From positions 1 through 64,000 of the forward strand of contig CAYZRS010000007.1 of NCBI GenBank assembly GCA_964480915.1: a stretch of 64,000 nt of DNA. The letters run 5' to 3'. Made by a program: the position numbers and the translations under genes. Below, piece by piece: positions 45,410 to 53,387 of this stretch. Origin of the DNA: CAWGCE01 sp964480915 (GTDB lineage Bacteria; Planctomycetota; Planctomycetia; Pirellulales; Pirellulaceae). Under the pieces are notes generated by a model, which did no database searches, was not told the DNA's origin, and worked only from the letters and a program-made list of their open reading frames with translations. Position 1 is the stretch's first letter, and the number at the start of each line of letters is the position of its first letter.

Positions 45410-45948
45410 CTTGAAGACTCCAATTCTTCCACATGAATATTGTCGTTGGTGTAGATGTCGATCTGTGCAGCAATTTGCAACGAGGATTTCACGATCTCGG
45501 CCGCCGATAACTCGCTGTGAGCAACCAGAGCGCGGGCTGCCGCGACGGCATAGTTGCCCCCAGAACCGATTCCCAGCACACCGTCCGTGGGCTGGATGAC
45601 GTCGCCTGTGCCGCTGATCAGCAGCGTGCTTCCCGCGTCAACGACGACGAGCAACGCTTCGAGTCGTCGCAGGGATCGATCGGTGCGCCAATCTTTGGCC
45701 AATTCAGTGGCAGCACGCGGGACGTTGCCGGGATAGTCCTTCAGCTTGGTTTCAAAACGTTCCAAAAGACTAAAGGCGTCCGCGGTGCCGCCAGCAAATC
45801 CGCAAAAGACTTTGCCTTCCAGTAATGGGCGGATTTTGCGCGAGTCGCCTTTCATAATCGCCGTGTCCAGCGTCACTTGCCCGTCACCGCCAATGGCCAC
45901 TGTGCCGCGATGCCGCACGCTGAGGATCGTCGTGGAACGAATTTTCAT
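45406..45948 (-). CDS. hslV: ATP-dependent protease peptidase subunit HslV
   Basis: A 180-residue threonine peptidase that forms the proteolytic core with HslU. From the ATG at 45948 the protein reads M-K-I-R-S-T-T-I-L-S-V; the mature enzyme should begin at the first Thr of T-T-I, so the propeptide is five residues, longer than the single Met seen in E. coli. G-D-G-Q-V-T-L, F-A-G-G-T-A-D-A-F and G-S-G-G-N-Y-A are the expected proteasome-beta segments. The frame is open upstream for 43 codons, but those residues have no family resemblance. Confidence 0.97.
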   Translation of the reverse strand: MKIRSTTILSVRHRGTVAIGGDGQVTLDTAIMKGDSRKIRPLLEGKVFCGFAGGTADAFSLLERFETKLKDYPGNVPRAATELAKDWRTDRSLRRLEALLVVVDAGSTLLISGTGDVIQPTDGVLGIGSGGNYAVAAARALVAHSELSAAEIVKSSLQIAAQIDIYTNDNIHVEELESSS

Positions 45949-46188
45949 GAATGTCAGTTTCCAGGGGTCGGGGATGATATCCTGTTGGGGGCGATCGGTA
46001 TATCTTTCCCCATACCGGCCTGCGCGGCTAGGCGGCTGCTGTGCTTCGGCCGTGCCCGTCAGGCGATGCAAGGGCAAGCGGGGTGATTCTCGCGCTCCGC
46101 GCTGCCGAGCGGCTCGCCTGCAACCTTCGACGGGAATGATCTACAGAATTTGGCCAGACGTTGTTAATCTGCCCTGATTCAGATCACC

Positions 46189-46195
46189 AGGAGGT
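46189..46195 (+). promoter_or_regulatory. Ribosome-binding site that decides a TTG start
   Basis: AGGAGGT ends seven bases before the TTG at 46203. An ATG 42 bases upstream in the same frame has no such site, so this sequence sets the start of the P-type ATPase. Confidence 0.8.
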
Positions 46196-46202
46196 ATCGA
46201 CG

Positions 46203-48464
46203 TTGCCAGAGGAATCCAATGTATGGGAGCCGTTTCATATTCCGGCCATGGATTGCCCGACCGAGTTTCGCTTGATTGACCAGGGGCTCCGCAGTGAACC
46301 GGGGATCGTGGACATTCAGGCAAACTATCTCGAGCGGACGGTGCGTGTGCAATTTGATGCCAGCCGCATAGAAGGGGCAACGATCCGCCAGCGGTTGCGT
46401 CAGATTGGCTTTCCGGCACAGGACCTAGCCGACAGCTCGACCAATCAACCAGCCGCTGCCTGGAATTGGCAAAGTCGCTGCGTCGCGACCGGCGGAGTGC
46501 TGCTACTCATGGCGGCGTTCGGCCACCTCCTAGGATGGTCGGTGACAGTCTATGTCCCCATGCTCGTTATGTCGGCCTGCATTGCCGGCGCGCCGGTCGC
46601 CTTGGCCGCCTGGCGTTCGCTCAAACTGCGGCGGTTAGACATGAATTCGCTCATGATCATCGCCGCGACCGGCGCTTTGGCGATTGGCGAGTGGTACGAG
46701 GCGGCGACCGCCATGACACTGTTTGGCGTTGCTCACTGGCTCGAGTCATTAAGCCTCCGCCGGGCAGGCCGAGCGATCGCCGAATTGGCCGATCGCTTGC
46801 CACAGATGGCGCATCTGATTTCGAAAGCGGCGACCGAATGTGGGCATCAGCATGAGGACCACGAGCATTCGGACGGGGCTGCGTGCTCGCACGGTCCGAG
46901 CGATGATCACAGCCATAGCCACAGTCAGAGCGCGCCGGGCGAAGCCTCCGATGTTCCCGTCGCGACGCTGGCGGTTGGCGATGTCGTTTTGGTCCGGCCG
47001 GGAGAATCGATCCCGATAGACGGCGAGGTCATCGATGGGAGATCGACCGTGACGGAGGCGGAGCTGACGGGCGAGAGTGTGCCCGTCACCAAGACGGTCG
47101 GCGATGCGGTGTTAGCAGGCACCGTCAATGGCGAGGCCGCGCTGCAGGTGATGACGCAGGCCACGGCGTCCGATAGCGCCGTTTCCCAAGTCGGGCGGCT
47201 CGTCCAAGAGGCAAGTGCGCAGCGGTCTCGCGCCGAACGATTTGTCGACCGCTTCGCGCGATACTACACGCCTGTCGTGATCGGATTAGCGCTGTTGGTG
47301 GCGCTCGGTGTTCCGCTCGTCCTAAGCGGTGCCAGCGCGGCGACATGGACCGCTCTGTTCCCAGAATGGCTGCATCGCGGTTTGGTCTTGTTGGTGATTG
47401 CTTGTCCCTGTGCTCTGGTGATCTCGACGCCCATCACGATGGTCTGCGGGCTGCAGCGAGCCGCTCGCGCCGGCTTGCTCGTGAAAGGTGCCGACAGTTT
47501 GGAGGTCGCGGCAGAGATCGACACGCTCGCTTTTGACAAAACCGGCACGCTGACGAGGGGGCACTTTCAGGTGAGTTCGATCGCAACCGCGACGGGAGTC
47601 AGCGAGTCGGAGCTGTTGGGATTGGCGGCAGCGGTCGAGTCGCAAAGCGCCCATCCAATCGCCCGCGCCATGGTCGCGGCGGCAGCCGAGGAAGAATGGC
47701 CGGACGTCTCCGAGGTGGTGGCTGTGCCGGGCCGGGGCATTTCGGCGCGGTGGCACGGTCAGTCCGTGAGATTGGGCACGTGGGAATTCGTCATGGAGTC
47801 TCTGGAAGCAAAGTCGACAGCTGCTGGCGATGCGCTGCGAGACGCCACGAATGCGAACGCGACCTGCTTTTACGTCGCCAGTGACCGCTTGCTGGGGCGG
47901 ATCGAACTCTCCGACGGCGTAAGGCCGGATGCGGCCAGCGCCTTGGCCGATTTGCGGACGGCTGGAATGGTGCAATCTGTCATGCTGACCGGCGATCGAA
48001 GGGAGGTGGCCCAGCAAGTGGCAGCCGAATTGCAGATCGAGCGGTTCCACGCGTCACTACTGCCGGCAGATAAAGTCGAACTGGTGACGGCGCTGCGGGG
48101 CGAAGCGGGAACGGTGGCGATGGTGGGCGATGGGTTTAATGACGCGCCGGCCCTCGCCGCGGCCGATCTGGGGATCGCGATGGGCAGTGGCGCCAGTGGT
48201 TTGGCGCTCGAATCGGCCGATGTTGTCGTCCTGTCTCCACAGCTTGGTTCGTTGACTCGTCTCTTTCGGATTGCCAAGTTGACTCGGGCTCGACTTTGGA
48301 AAAATATTGGGCTCGCGCTGACGATCAAAGCGGTCGTCCTCTTGATCACTGCGGCCGGTTACGGAACGATGTGGCTGGCCGTTGCTGCCGACGTCGGCGC
48401 CAGCTTGCTGGTCATTTTCAACGGCATGCGACTTTTGACGGCACCTCTCGAACACGAAAAATGA
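46203..48464 (+). CDS. Zn2+/Cd2+/Pb2+-type heavy-metal P1B ATPase
   Basis: A 753-residue exporter starting at TTG. The N-terminal metal-binding domain has the M-D-C-P-T-E motif seen in ZntA/CadA-like pumps of proteobacteria. Eight membrane helices are expected. A cytosolic His/Asp-rich stretch (about residues 215-245, with many H-x-H and H-S-H pairs) probably binds zinc. Hallmarks are T-G-E-S (actuator), C-P-C-A-L-V in the transport helix, phosphorylation motif D-K-T-G-T, H-P nucleotide-binding pair (S-A-H-P-I-A) and G-D-G-F-N-D. No metal-responsive regulator is next to it. Confidence 0.93.
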   Translation: MPEESNVWEPFHIPAMDCPTEFRLIDQGLRSEPGIVDIQANYLERTVRVQFDASRIEGATIRQRLRQIGFPAQDLADSSTNQPAAAWNWQSRCVATGGVLLLMAAFGHLLGWSVTVYVPMLVMSACIAGAPVALAAWRSLKLRRLDMNSLMIIAATGALAIGEWYEAATAMTLFGVAHWLESLSLRRAGRAIAELADRLPQMAHLISKAATECGHQHEDHEHSDGAACSHGPSDDHSHSHSQSAPGEASDVPVATLAVGDVVLVRPGESIPIDGEVIDGRSTVTEAELTGESVPVTKTVGDAVLAGTVNGEAALQVMTQATASDSAVSQVGRLVQEASAQRSRAERFVDRFARYYTPVVIGLALLVALGVPLVLSGASAATWTALFPEWLHRGLVLLVIACPCALVISTPITMVCGLQRAARAGLLVKGADSLEVAAEIDTLAFDKTGTLTRGHFQVSSIATATGVSESELLGLAAAVESQSAHPIARAMVAAAAEEEWPDVSEVVAVPGRGISARWHGQSVRLGTWEFVMESLEAKSTAAGDALRDATNANATCFYVASDRLLGRIELSDGVRPDAASALADLRTAGMVQSVMLTGDRREVAQQVAAELQIERFHASLLPADKVELVTALRGEAGTVAMVGDGFNDAPALAAADLGIAMGSGASGLALESADVVVLSPQLGSLTRLFRIAKLTRARLWKNIGLALTIKAVVLLITAAGYGTMWLAVAADVGASLLVIFNGMRLLTAPLEHEK

Positions 48465-48468
48465 ACGT

Positions 48469-49062
48469 ATGAACAAATCGGCCAGCCACCCACTAACCCG
48501 CAGTCCCTTGCTGATGTCGCGACAGGACACGGCGCTGTTGATCGTTGACATGCAGCCCAAGCTGTTGAATTTGATCGAGAGCGGGCCAACCATCGTGTGG
48601 AATAATCGGCGCCTGCTGGACGGAGCCAAGTTGTTTGAAGTTCCGGTCATGGGTACGGAACAGTACCCGCGGGGGCTGGGCGGAACCGAACCGTCGCTGG
48701 CAGAGCGGATGCCGTCGCCGGCCGCGAAGGTCGCCTTCAGCTGTGGCGCTTGCACGCAGCTTTTTGAAAATCTCGCAGCAGACGGGCGGCACAAAATTCT
48801 TGTCGTCGGCATCGAAACGCATGTGTGCATTCAACAGACCGTTCTGGACTTGCTAACAGCCTGCTTCGAAGTTTACGTGGCGGTCGATGCGGTGGGTGCC
48901 AGGAACGACATCGATCACCGGACGGCGCTCGCGCGGATGGAACTGGCCGGCGCTACGCTGACAACGACCGAATCGGCGCTTTTTGAATTCTGTGAAGAGG
49001 CAGGAACCGATCGCTTCAAAGCGATGAGTCAACTAATTCAAGAGCCGCCGCCGCAGCGATAG
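48469..49062 (+). CDS. Isochorismatase-family cysteine hydrolase
   Basis: A 197-residue cytosolic hydrolase with the Asp-Lys-Cys triad: Asp in L-L-I-V-D-M-Q-P-K, Lys in A-A-K-V-A-F-S, and Cys in E-T-H-V-C-I-Q-Q-T. It resembles the YcaC/nicotinamidase-like branch, which hydrolyses amides or imidodiesters of small molecules; the substrate is not predictable. It begins 4 bases after the P-type ATPase gene in the same direction, so the two are co-transcribed, though no functional link is obvious. Confidence 0.9.
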   Translation: MNKSASHPLTRSPLLMSRQDTALLIVDMQPKLLNLIESGPTIVWNNRRLLDGAKLFEVPVMGTEQYPRGLGGTEPSLAERMPSPAAKVAFSCGACTQLFENLAADGRHKILVVGIETHVCIQQTVLDLLTACFEVYVAVDAVGARNDIDHRTALARMELAGATLTTTESALFEFCEEAGTDRFKAMSQLIQEPPPQR

Positions 49063-49082
49063 CGGTTCTTCTGAGCGGATGC

Positions 49083-49259
49083 TTAGCGAGTTCCACCCAG
49101 CTCATCGAGACGCTGCTCGAGCGTCTCCAGCCGCGCCTGGATCTCTTGCAAAAGCTGGATGATCAGAATGTGCGTCTTCTTCGCATCGATTCCGACCGGG
49201 CTGTTGTCAGAGTGAATTAGGGCAGCAATTTCTTGGTACTGTTGAGAGTTTGCATCCAT
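49083..49259 (-). CDS. Small coiled-coil protein, 58 residues
   Basis: A short gene starting at ATG 49259, preceded by AAGGG eight bases upstream. The translation begins M-D-A-N-S-Q-Q-Y-Q-E-I-A and ends E-L-G-G-T-R. Residues about 30-54 (ILIIQLLQEIQARLETLEQR and on) show a regular heptad of Leu/Ile, indicating a coiled coil likely to dimerise. There is no signal or membrane segment. It is convergent with the isochorismatase-like gene (20 bases apart) and lies 5' to 5' with csrA across 362 bases. Reasonable codon use and a ribosome-binding site support a real gene; function unknown. Confidence 0.6.
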   Translation of the reverse strand: MDANSQQYQEIAALIHSDNSPVGIDAKKTHILIIQLLQEIQARLETLEQRLDELGGTR

Positions 49260-49621
49260 GGTCGACCCTTTTCCTGTTTTCGAGAAAGCGGGCGAATCGC
49301 CACGCGACTTCCAAGGTCTGTGAATCGTACCGACAGCTCATGTCGCCCGACAGTCGTGGCCGGTGCACGGCTCAGGTGGGGCCAATTCTGGCCGATTCAA
49401 GTCGCCATTGCGGCTGTTTGGGTAAACTCTAAGGCTGATCCAGGTCGGAAACTGGCAAGTTGGTTGCTGACGGTTTCGGATTGTGTTATCAAAACTGCAG
49501 GAAAAGGTGGTGAATTTCGTTGCCTACGTGAACGATTGATCACCTGCACAGCCACGATTCGGCGATGAAGATTCCGTTTGTTCGGGACGTCGAATCGATC
49601 AAGGTCGTTATCGGAATCGAA
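49260..49621. other. Intergenic region upstream of csrA
   Basis: 362 bases holding the promoters of csrA and the small coiled-coil gene. Several GGA triplets occur, the core of CsrA-binding sites, but I see no clear hairpin presenting them near the csrA start, so autoregulation is only a possibility. Confidence 0.5.
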
Positions 49622-49858
49622 ATGCTCGTACTCAGTCGCAAGGTCGGAGAACGGATTCGTATTGGCGAATCGGTCGTGATTACCGTGGTGCGAGTTACCG
49701 GTGGCGGTGTTCGCCTTGGCATCGAAGCGCCGGCCGAATTGCCGGTCGTTCGCGAAGAGTTGCATCAAGCACTACTCGAAGAAGACAAAGCGGAACAAAA
49801 TTCGGCTCCAGATGTTCCCGCTCCGGTTGAGCAGCCTACCGACACGGAAAGCCGCTAG
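49622..49858 (+). CDS. csrA: Carbon storage regulator CsrA
   Basis: A 78-residue RNA-binding post-transcriptional regulator, starting at ATG 49622 with the universal M-L-V-L-S-R-K-V-G-E-R-I-R-I-G; an in-frame ATG 19 codons upstream would add unrelated sequence. The I-T-V-V-R-V and V-R-L-G-I-E-A-P strands and the V-V-R-E-E-L segment complete the CsrA dimer fold, followed by a 25-residue acidic tail. CsrA binds GGA motifs in mRNA leaders and, in many bacteria, is controlled by FliW or small RNAs; neither is visible here. Confidence 0.97.
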   Translation: MLVLSRKVGERIRIGESVVITVVRVTGGGVRLGIEAPAELPVVREELHQALLEEDKAEQNSAPDVPAPVEQPTDTESR

Positions 49859-50078
49859 TCGTTCTATCCTAGTTGCTCGATTTCACCGAGCGGCAGCCAG
49901 TCGGCGTTTCTTTTCTTTCGCGCGCTGTATTGTGTGTGCTGACCCACACTCCGTACTGTCGGGCCATCTCGGCAGGGGCTGGCCTGTCTCGAAACAATGG
50001 CTTGCGCTTGACTGCTAGACTACGATACGATGGTTGCACCCGTGCGAGCCGGTGGTCCAAGTCCTTGCGAGGCAAACC

Positions 50079-51218
50079 ATGCCCTGTCATCACTGTCATC
50101 AAAAACGCGCCGCGTTCACTTTGGTCGAATTGCTTGTCGTCATCGCCATCATCGCGATCTTGGTTTCGCTGCTGCTGCCCGCGGTGAACTCGGCGCGCGA
50201 AGCGGCGCGCCGCATCGGGTGCAAGAACAACATTCGTCAATTGGGCTTGGCCACCCTAAATTTTGAATCGGCCTACCAGGCGCTTCCGCCCGGCGCCTGG
50301 ATGATGCCTCGGGAAGGTGGTCCCAATTGCGAAACGATGCTCGCCAGTTATGCCAACTCATCCATGACGACTGGCTGTTTTGATATTCAGGGTCGCAATG
50401 GCGGGCCGGCCGTCAGCTGGATCACGCTCGTATTGCCGTTCATGGAGGAGCAGTCCTTGTACGATGGCTTCGACTTCACGATTCGTGTTACAGAACAGCC
50501 GGCCGGTGCCGGCGCCCCCGTGTTCTCGCAGCAGATCGGCTCGCTCCTCTGCCCGTCAGACGCCAGCGACCTGGCTCAAAACTACGATGGCAGCGGACTG
50601 TTGGGGATCGTGAAAACGGCGCAAGTGAGCGAGTTCGGTTTCGCCAAAGGGAACTATGCAGGCTACATGAGTCCCGTGCACATGAATCATTTTCAGTTGC
50701 GGCCTGCCGCATTGGGCGGCTTTGAGATCGGGGAGCGACTCGGGCAGTCGCTCAAGAAAATCAAAGATGGCGTTTCGAAAACGATACTCGCGGCAGAAGT
50801 CCGAACTTTGGATCGGGCGTGGGATTCTCGTGGAGTCTGGGCAGCACCCTACCCTGGTGGCAGTATCATCGGTCTCAATTTCCACGACAGCAATCCGTCG
50901 ATGACGCGCTCGTTCTACAACCCGGATCCCGACCAAGTGGACAGTGTCCGTTTACCAAATATCCAAGAGAATGACGCCGACCAGATCATCGCATGCAGTG
51001 ATGTCGGTTACGCCAGTGGTCGCGGCATGCCATGCCGGCCGGGCGGAACGCAGTCGATCTATGGCGCGACGCGCAGCGTGCACCCTGGCGGGGTGAACGC
51101 GGTCAAGTTGGATGGCGGGGTCGGATTTTTGTCGAACGATGTCGACCCGTTCGTCTATGCCTTCCTTGTGTCGGTCGACGATGGACGAGCGATCGATACG
51201 GCGGCGGCGATCGAGTAA
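50079..51218 (+). CDS. DUF1559 pseudopilin-like protein
   Basis: A 379-residue protein from the ATG at 50079 (GAGG upstream). The N-terminus is a type II secretion/pilin-like prepilin signal: after a short basic leader comes F-T-L-V-E-L-L-V-V-I-A-I-I-A-I-L-V-S-L-L-L-P-A-V, followed by the family's A-R-E-A-A-R-R and C-x-N-N-I-R-Q-L-G-L-A segments. Near the end is the H-x9-D-G motif (HPGGVNAVKLDG). DUF1559 proteins are greatly expanded in planctomycetes and are thought to be surface or secretion-related pseudopilins; individual roles are unknown. It stands alone. Confidence 0.95.
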   Translation: MPCHHCHQKRAAFTLVELLVVIAIIAILVSLLLPAVNSAREAARRIGCKNNIRQLGLATLNFESAYQALPPGAWMMPREGGPNCETMLASYANSSMTTGCFDIQGRNGGPAVSWITLVLPFMEEQSLYDGFDFTIRVTEQPAGAGAPVFSQQIGSLLCPSDASDLAQNYDGSGLLGIVKTAQVSEFGFAKGNYAGYMSPVHMNHFQLRPAALGGFEIGERLGQSLKKIKDGVSKTILAAEVRTLDRAWDSRGVWAAPYPGGSIIGLNFHDSNPSMTRSFYNPDPDQVDSVRLPNIQENDADQIIACSDVGYASGRGMPCRPGGTQSIYGATRSVHPGGVNAVKLDGGVGFLSNDVDPFVYAFLVSVDDGRAIDTAAAIE

Positions 51219-51240
51219 GCACGAGGGATGAGCCCAACGC

Positions 51241-52227
51241 TTATTCGAGCAGTAACGCCTCTTCCTTCGTGGCGACCTGCAACTTGTCGGCGTCGCGAAG
51301 GTCGATCGAGCGGCCCGCTTCGAGCACGTCGAGCGAACCGTTTTTTCGCACGAAATCGATGAGCCGTGCGATCTTTTTGTCGGCCGTTGGTTCGCCGGTG
51401 AATTCTTCACCCGGCGCGCGACCCCAATAGATGTGCGTGTTGTTGCGGGTGATCAACTCGAACGCCGGTACGGGCCGGTCGAGATCGAACTTCGCTGGGC
51501 GTCGCGCAACGATGCGATAGAATCCGAGTCGGTTCCAAATGGGCCGCATCAAAGTTGCCAGCCGAGCGCCGGCCTGAATTCGCGGGTCTCCCCAGGGCGC
51601 GCCCGGCTGTCCCATCGGAGCCGTCTCGCTGGCCCAGAGGCGTGGATACTGAGTGGCGACGTTGACGAGCGGTTTGCTGCAAGTGGGGCAGGTGCGATCG
51701 GCGATGTCGACCGGATGGTTCGTACCGCATTTTGTACAGACAAAGCGGAAATCGCTCGTTGGCAGCAAGACGCCTTCCGTATCGACAGGGTAAAGTCCCT
51801 GTGCCATTTCGACGACCGCCGCCGGCTGGCGATACTGCAATTCAACGACGACACGCGCGGGATATTTCTTGCTGACACGCTTCACCTTGGCAACCCACGG
51901 ATGCAAAGAGAACGCTTGCGCTATCCGTAGTGTCAGGTCTTCTTGTTTGATGTTGAGGTCAGAAAGGCTGCCGAGCATCATCGCTTCGGTGCGCACGTCC
52001 GACATGATCCAGTTGGGAGCCGGAGTGATCTCGATCGATTCAACACCGATGCTGTACTTCCCGTCGGCCATCAGGCGTGAGCCGAATTGGCTCCAAAGGA
52101 AAAATGAAACGACCGCGAGGCTGGTCAAAACGAGTCCGACCAACAGCGCAGTCGTATTCATGTCATCGCCAAGGCCAAATGGGCGCTGGCGATGTGCTGA
52201 ATTGTCGGCTCCCTCCTGCCCCGCCAT
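51241..52227 (-). CDS. FtsQ-like single-pass membrane protein with an inserted zinc ribbon
   Basis: A 328-residue protein; the ATG at 52227 has GGAGGT five bases upstream. A short cytosolic tail (1-22) is followed by one membrane helix (about 24-47). Residues 58-155 resemble the POTRA and early beta domain of FtsQ/DivIB: V-E-S-I-E-I, an A-F-S-L-H-P-W-V-A-K-V-K-R-V segment, Y-P-A-R-V-V-V-E-L and Y-P-V-D-T-E-G-V-L-L-P, close to the FtsQ V-D-x-x-G-V pattern. A zinc ribbon is then inserted (C164-x2-C167-x12-C180-x2-C183) before the FtsQ-like pattern resumes at Y-P-R-L. It follows murB by 67 bases on the same strand, the murB-ftsQ order of the dcw cluster. The assignment is by pattern only. Confidence 0.68.
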   Translation of the reverse strand: MAGQEGADNSAHRQRPFGLGDDMNTTALLVGLVLTSLAVVSFFLWSQFGSRLMADGKYSIGVESIEITPAPNWIMSDVRTEAMMLGSLSDLNIKQEDLTLRIAQAFSLHPWVAKVKRVSKKYPARVVVELQYRQPAAVVEMAQGLYPVDTEGVLLPTSDFRFVCTKCGTNHPVDIADRTCPTCSKPLVNVATQYPRLWASETAPMGQPGAPWGDPRIQAGARLATLMRPIWNRLGFYRIVARRPAKFDLDRPVPAFELITRNNTHIYWGRAPGEEFTGEPTADKKIARLIDFVRKNGSLDVLEAGRSIDLRDADKLQVATKEEALLLE

Positions 52228-52294
52228 CCGCTACCTCCGTGTTAGCTTCTGGTCTTGAATGGTCGTTATCTGGTGCCTAATGACGCGCAGTCGA

Positions 52295-53173
52295 TCACCA
52301 TACCTGTAGCGCTTGCTCCAGCTCCACCCCGGTACTGAGATTGATCTTTTCCCGGATCTCATCGATCAGCCGTCGCACGTCGTCGCACGTTCCTTCCTCG
52401 GCGACGATCACGTAGTTCGGGTCGCGATCGAATAGGCTAACGCCACCGACCACATGGCCGCGCAGTCCGGCCGCTTCGATCAACTCGCTGGCACTTTGCC
52501 CCATCGGATCTTTGAACAGGCAGGCGGTCCGTTTTTCGCGCGTCGGCTGTTCGGATCGAGTCACAATCCACTGCTTTTGCATTCGGCGCGCTAGTTCTTC
52601 CTTACTCTCTTGCTCGAGCTGAAACGAGGCTCGCACGATCGCCAGTTCGTCCAGCCCGCTTTGGCGATACGCAAAGGCGACGTCCGCACGATTGCGCGTC
52701 GAAAGCTCGCCGGAGCGAGTGATCACGGTCGCTTCGTGGAAGCAACTGCCCACCGAAGCGATCTTGTCACCCGCATTTCCGTGTAATGCGCCCCCGACGG
52801 TGCCCGGGACGCTGACGAGCGATTCCAGCCCGGCCAGCCCTTCTCGAACCGCGGACACGATGGCATGACTGAGCGCCGCGCCCCCGCCCGCCGTCAACGT
52901 GGTCCCTGCGACCGAAACACTTCCGAACGCCGGCGATGCCAGGCTGAGAACGACACCGGGAATTCCTTCGTCGCTGATCAAGAGATTGGAACCACCTCCC
53001 AATGTGCGTAGCGGAATATTGTTCTCACGACAGCGACTGACGATTTTTTGCAGGTCGTCCTCATTGGTCGGTTCAGCAAAGAACTCAGCTGTGCCGCCAA
53101 GCCGCAGCCAGCAATGAGGGGCCAGTGGTTCATCGGGGCGGAGGCAATGCTCCAGATCACTTTGCCAAGACAT
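52295..53173 (-). CDS. murB: UDP-N-acetylenolpyruvoylglucosamine reductase
   Basis: A 292-residue FAD enzyme that completes UDP-N-acetylmuramic acid in peptidoglycan synthesis. Family marks are L-R-L-G-G-T-A-E-F-F, L-G-G-G-S-N-L-L-I-S-D-E-G, S-V-P-G-T-V-G-G-A-L-H-G-N-A-G and the A-C-L-F-K-D-P segment, where Cys stands at the usual serine proton donor, a variation known in other MurBs. The size and absence of a Tyr loop fit type II MurB. It precedes the FtsQ-like gene. Confidence 0.94.
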   Translation of the reverse strand: MSWQSDLEHCLRPDEPLAPHCWLRLGGTAEFFAEPTNEDDLQKIVSRCRENNIPLRTLGGGSNLLISDEGIPGVVLSLASPAFGSVSVAGTTLTAGGGAALSHAIVSAVREGLAGLESLVSVPGTVGGALHGNAGDKIASVGSCFHEATVITRSGELSTRNRADVAFAYRQSGLDELAIVRASFQLEQESKEELARRMQKQWIVTRSEQPTREKRTACLFKDPMGQSASELIEAAGLRGHVVGGVSLFDRDPNYVIVAEEGTCDDVRRLIDEIREKINLSTGVELEQALQVW

Positions 53174-53387
53174 TCTGAATGGTTCCGTGCCAAGTAAGTC
53201 CTAAAGTGCAGCGTGCTATCACTCTGCCGTTGGCTCTGATGATAGAGGCCCGTAAAACAGTGTGTCAACGCGACCACGAAACGTGCCCCGCGAAGCGACA
53301 GCTCTGCCGACCCATCATCGGCGTTCTGCCGGCTCGGTGATAGCTGATCACTCCCCAGAAGTCCCCTAAAGCAAGTAGGAAAACTCG

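Noticed and set aside
50002..50031. Possible promoter TTGCGC-N18-TACGAT upstream of the DUF1559 gene
   Set aside because: Both boxes match consensus poorly, the spacing is one base long, and a competing TTGACT has the wrong spacing. Not better than chance.
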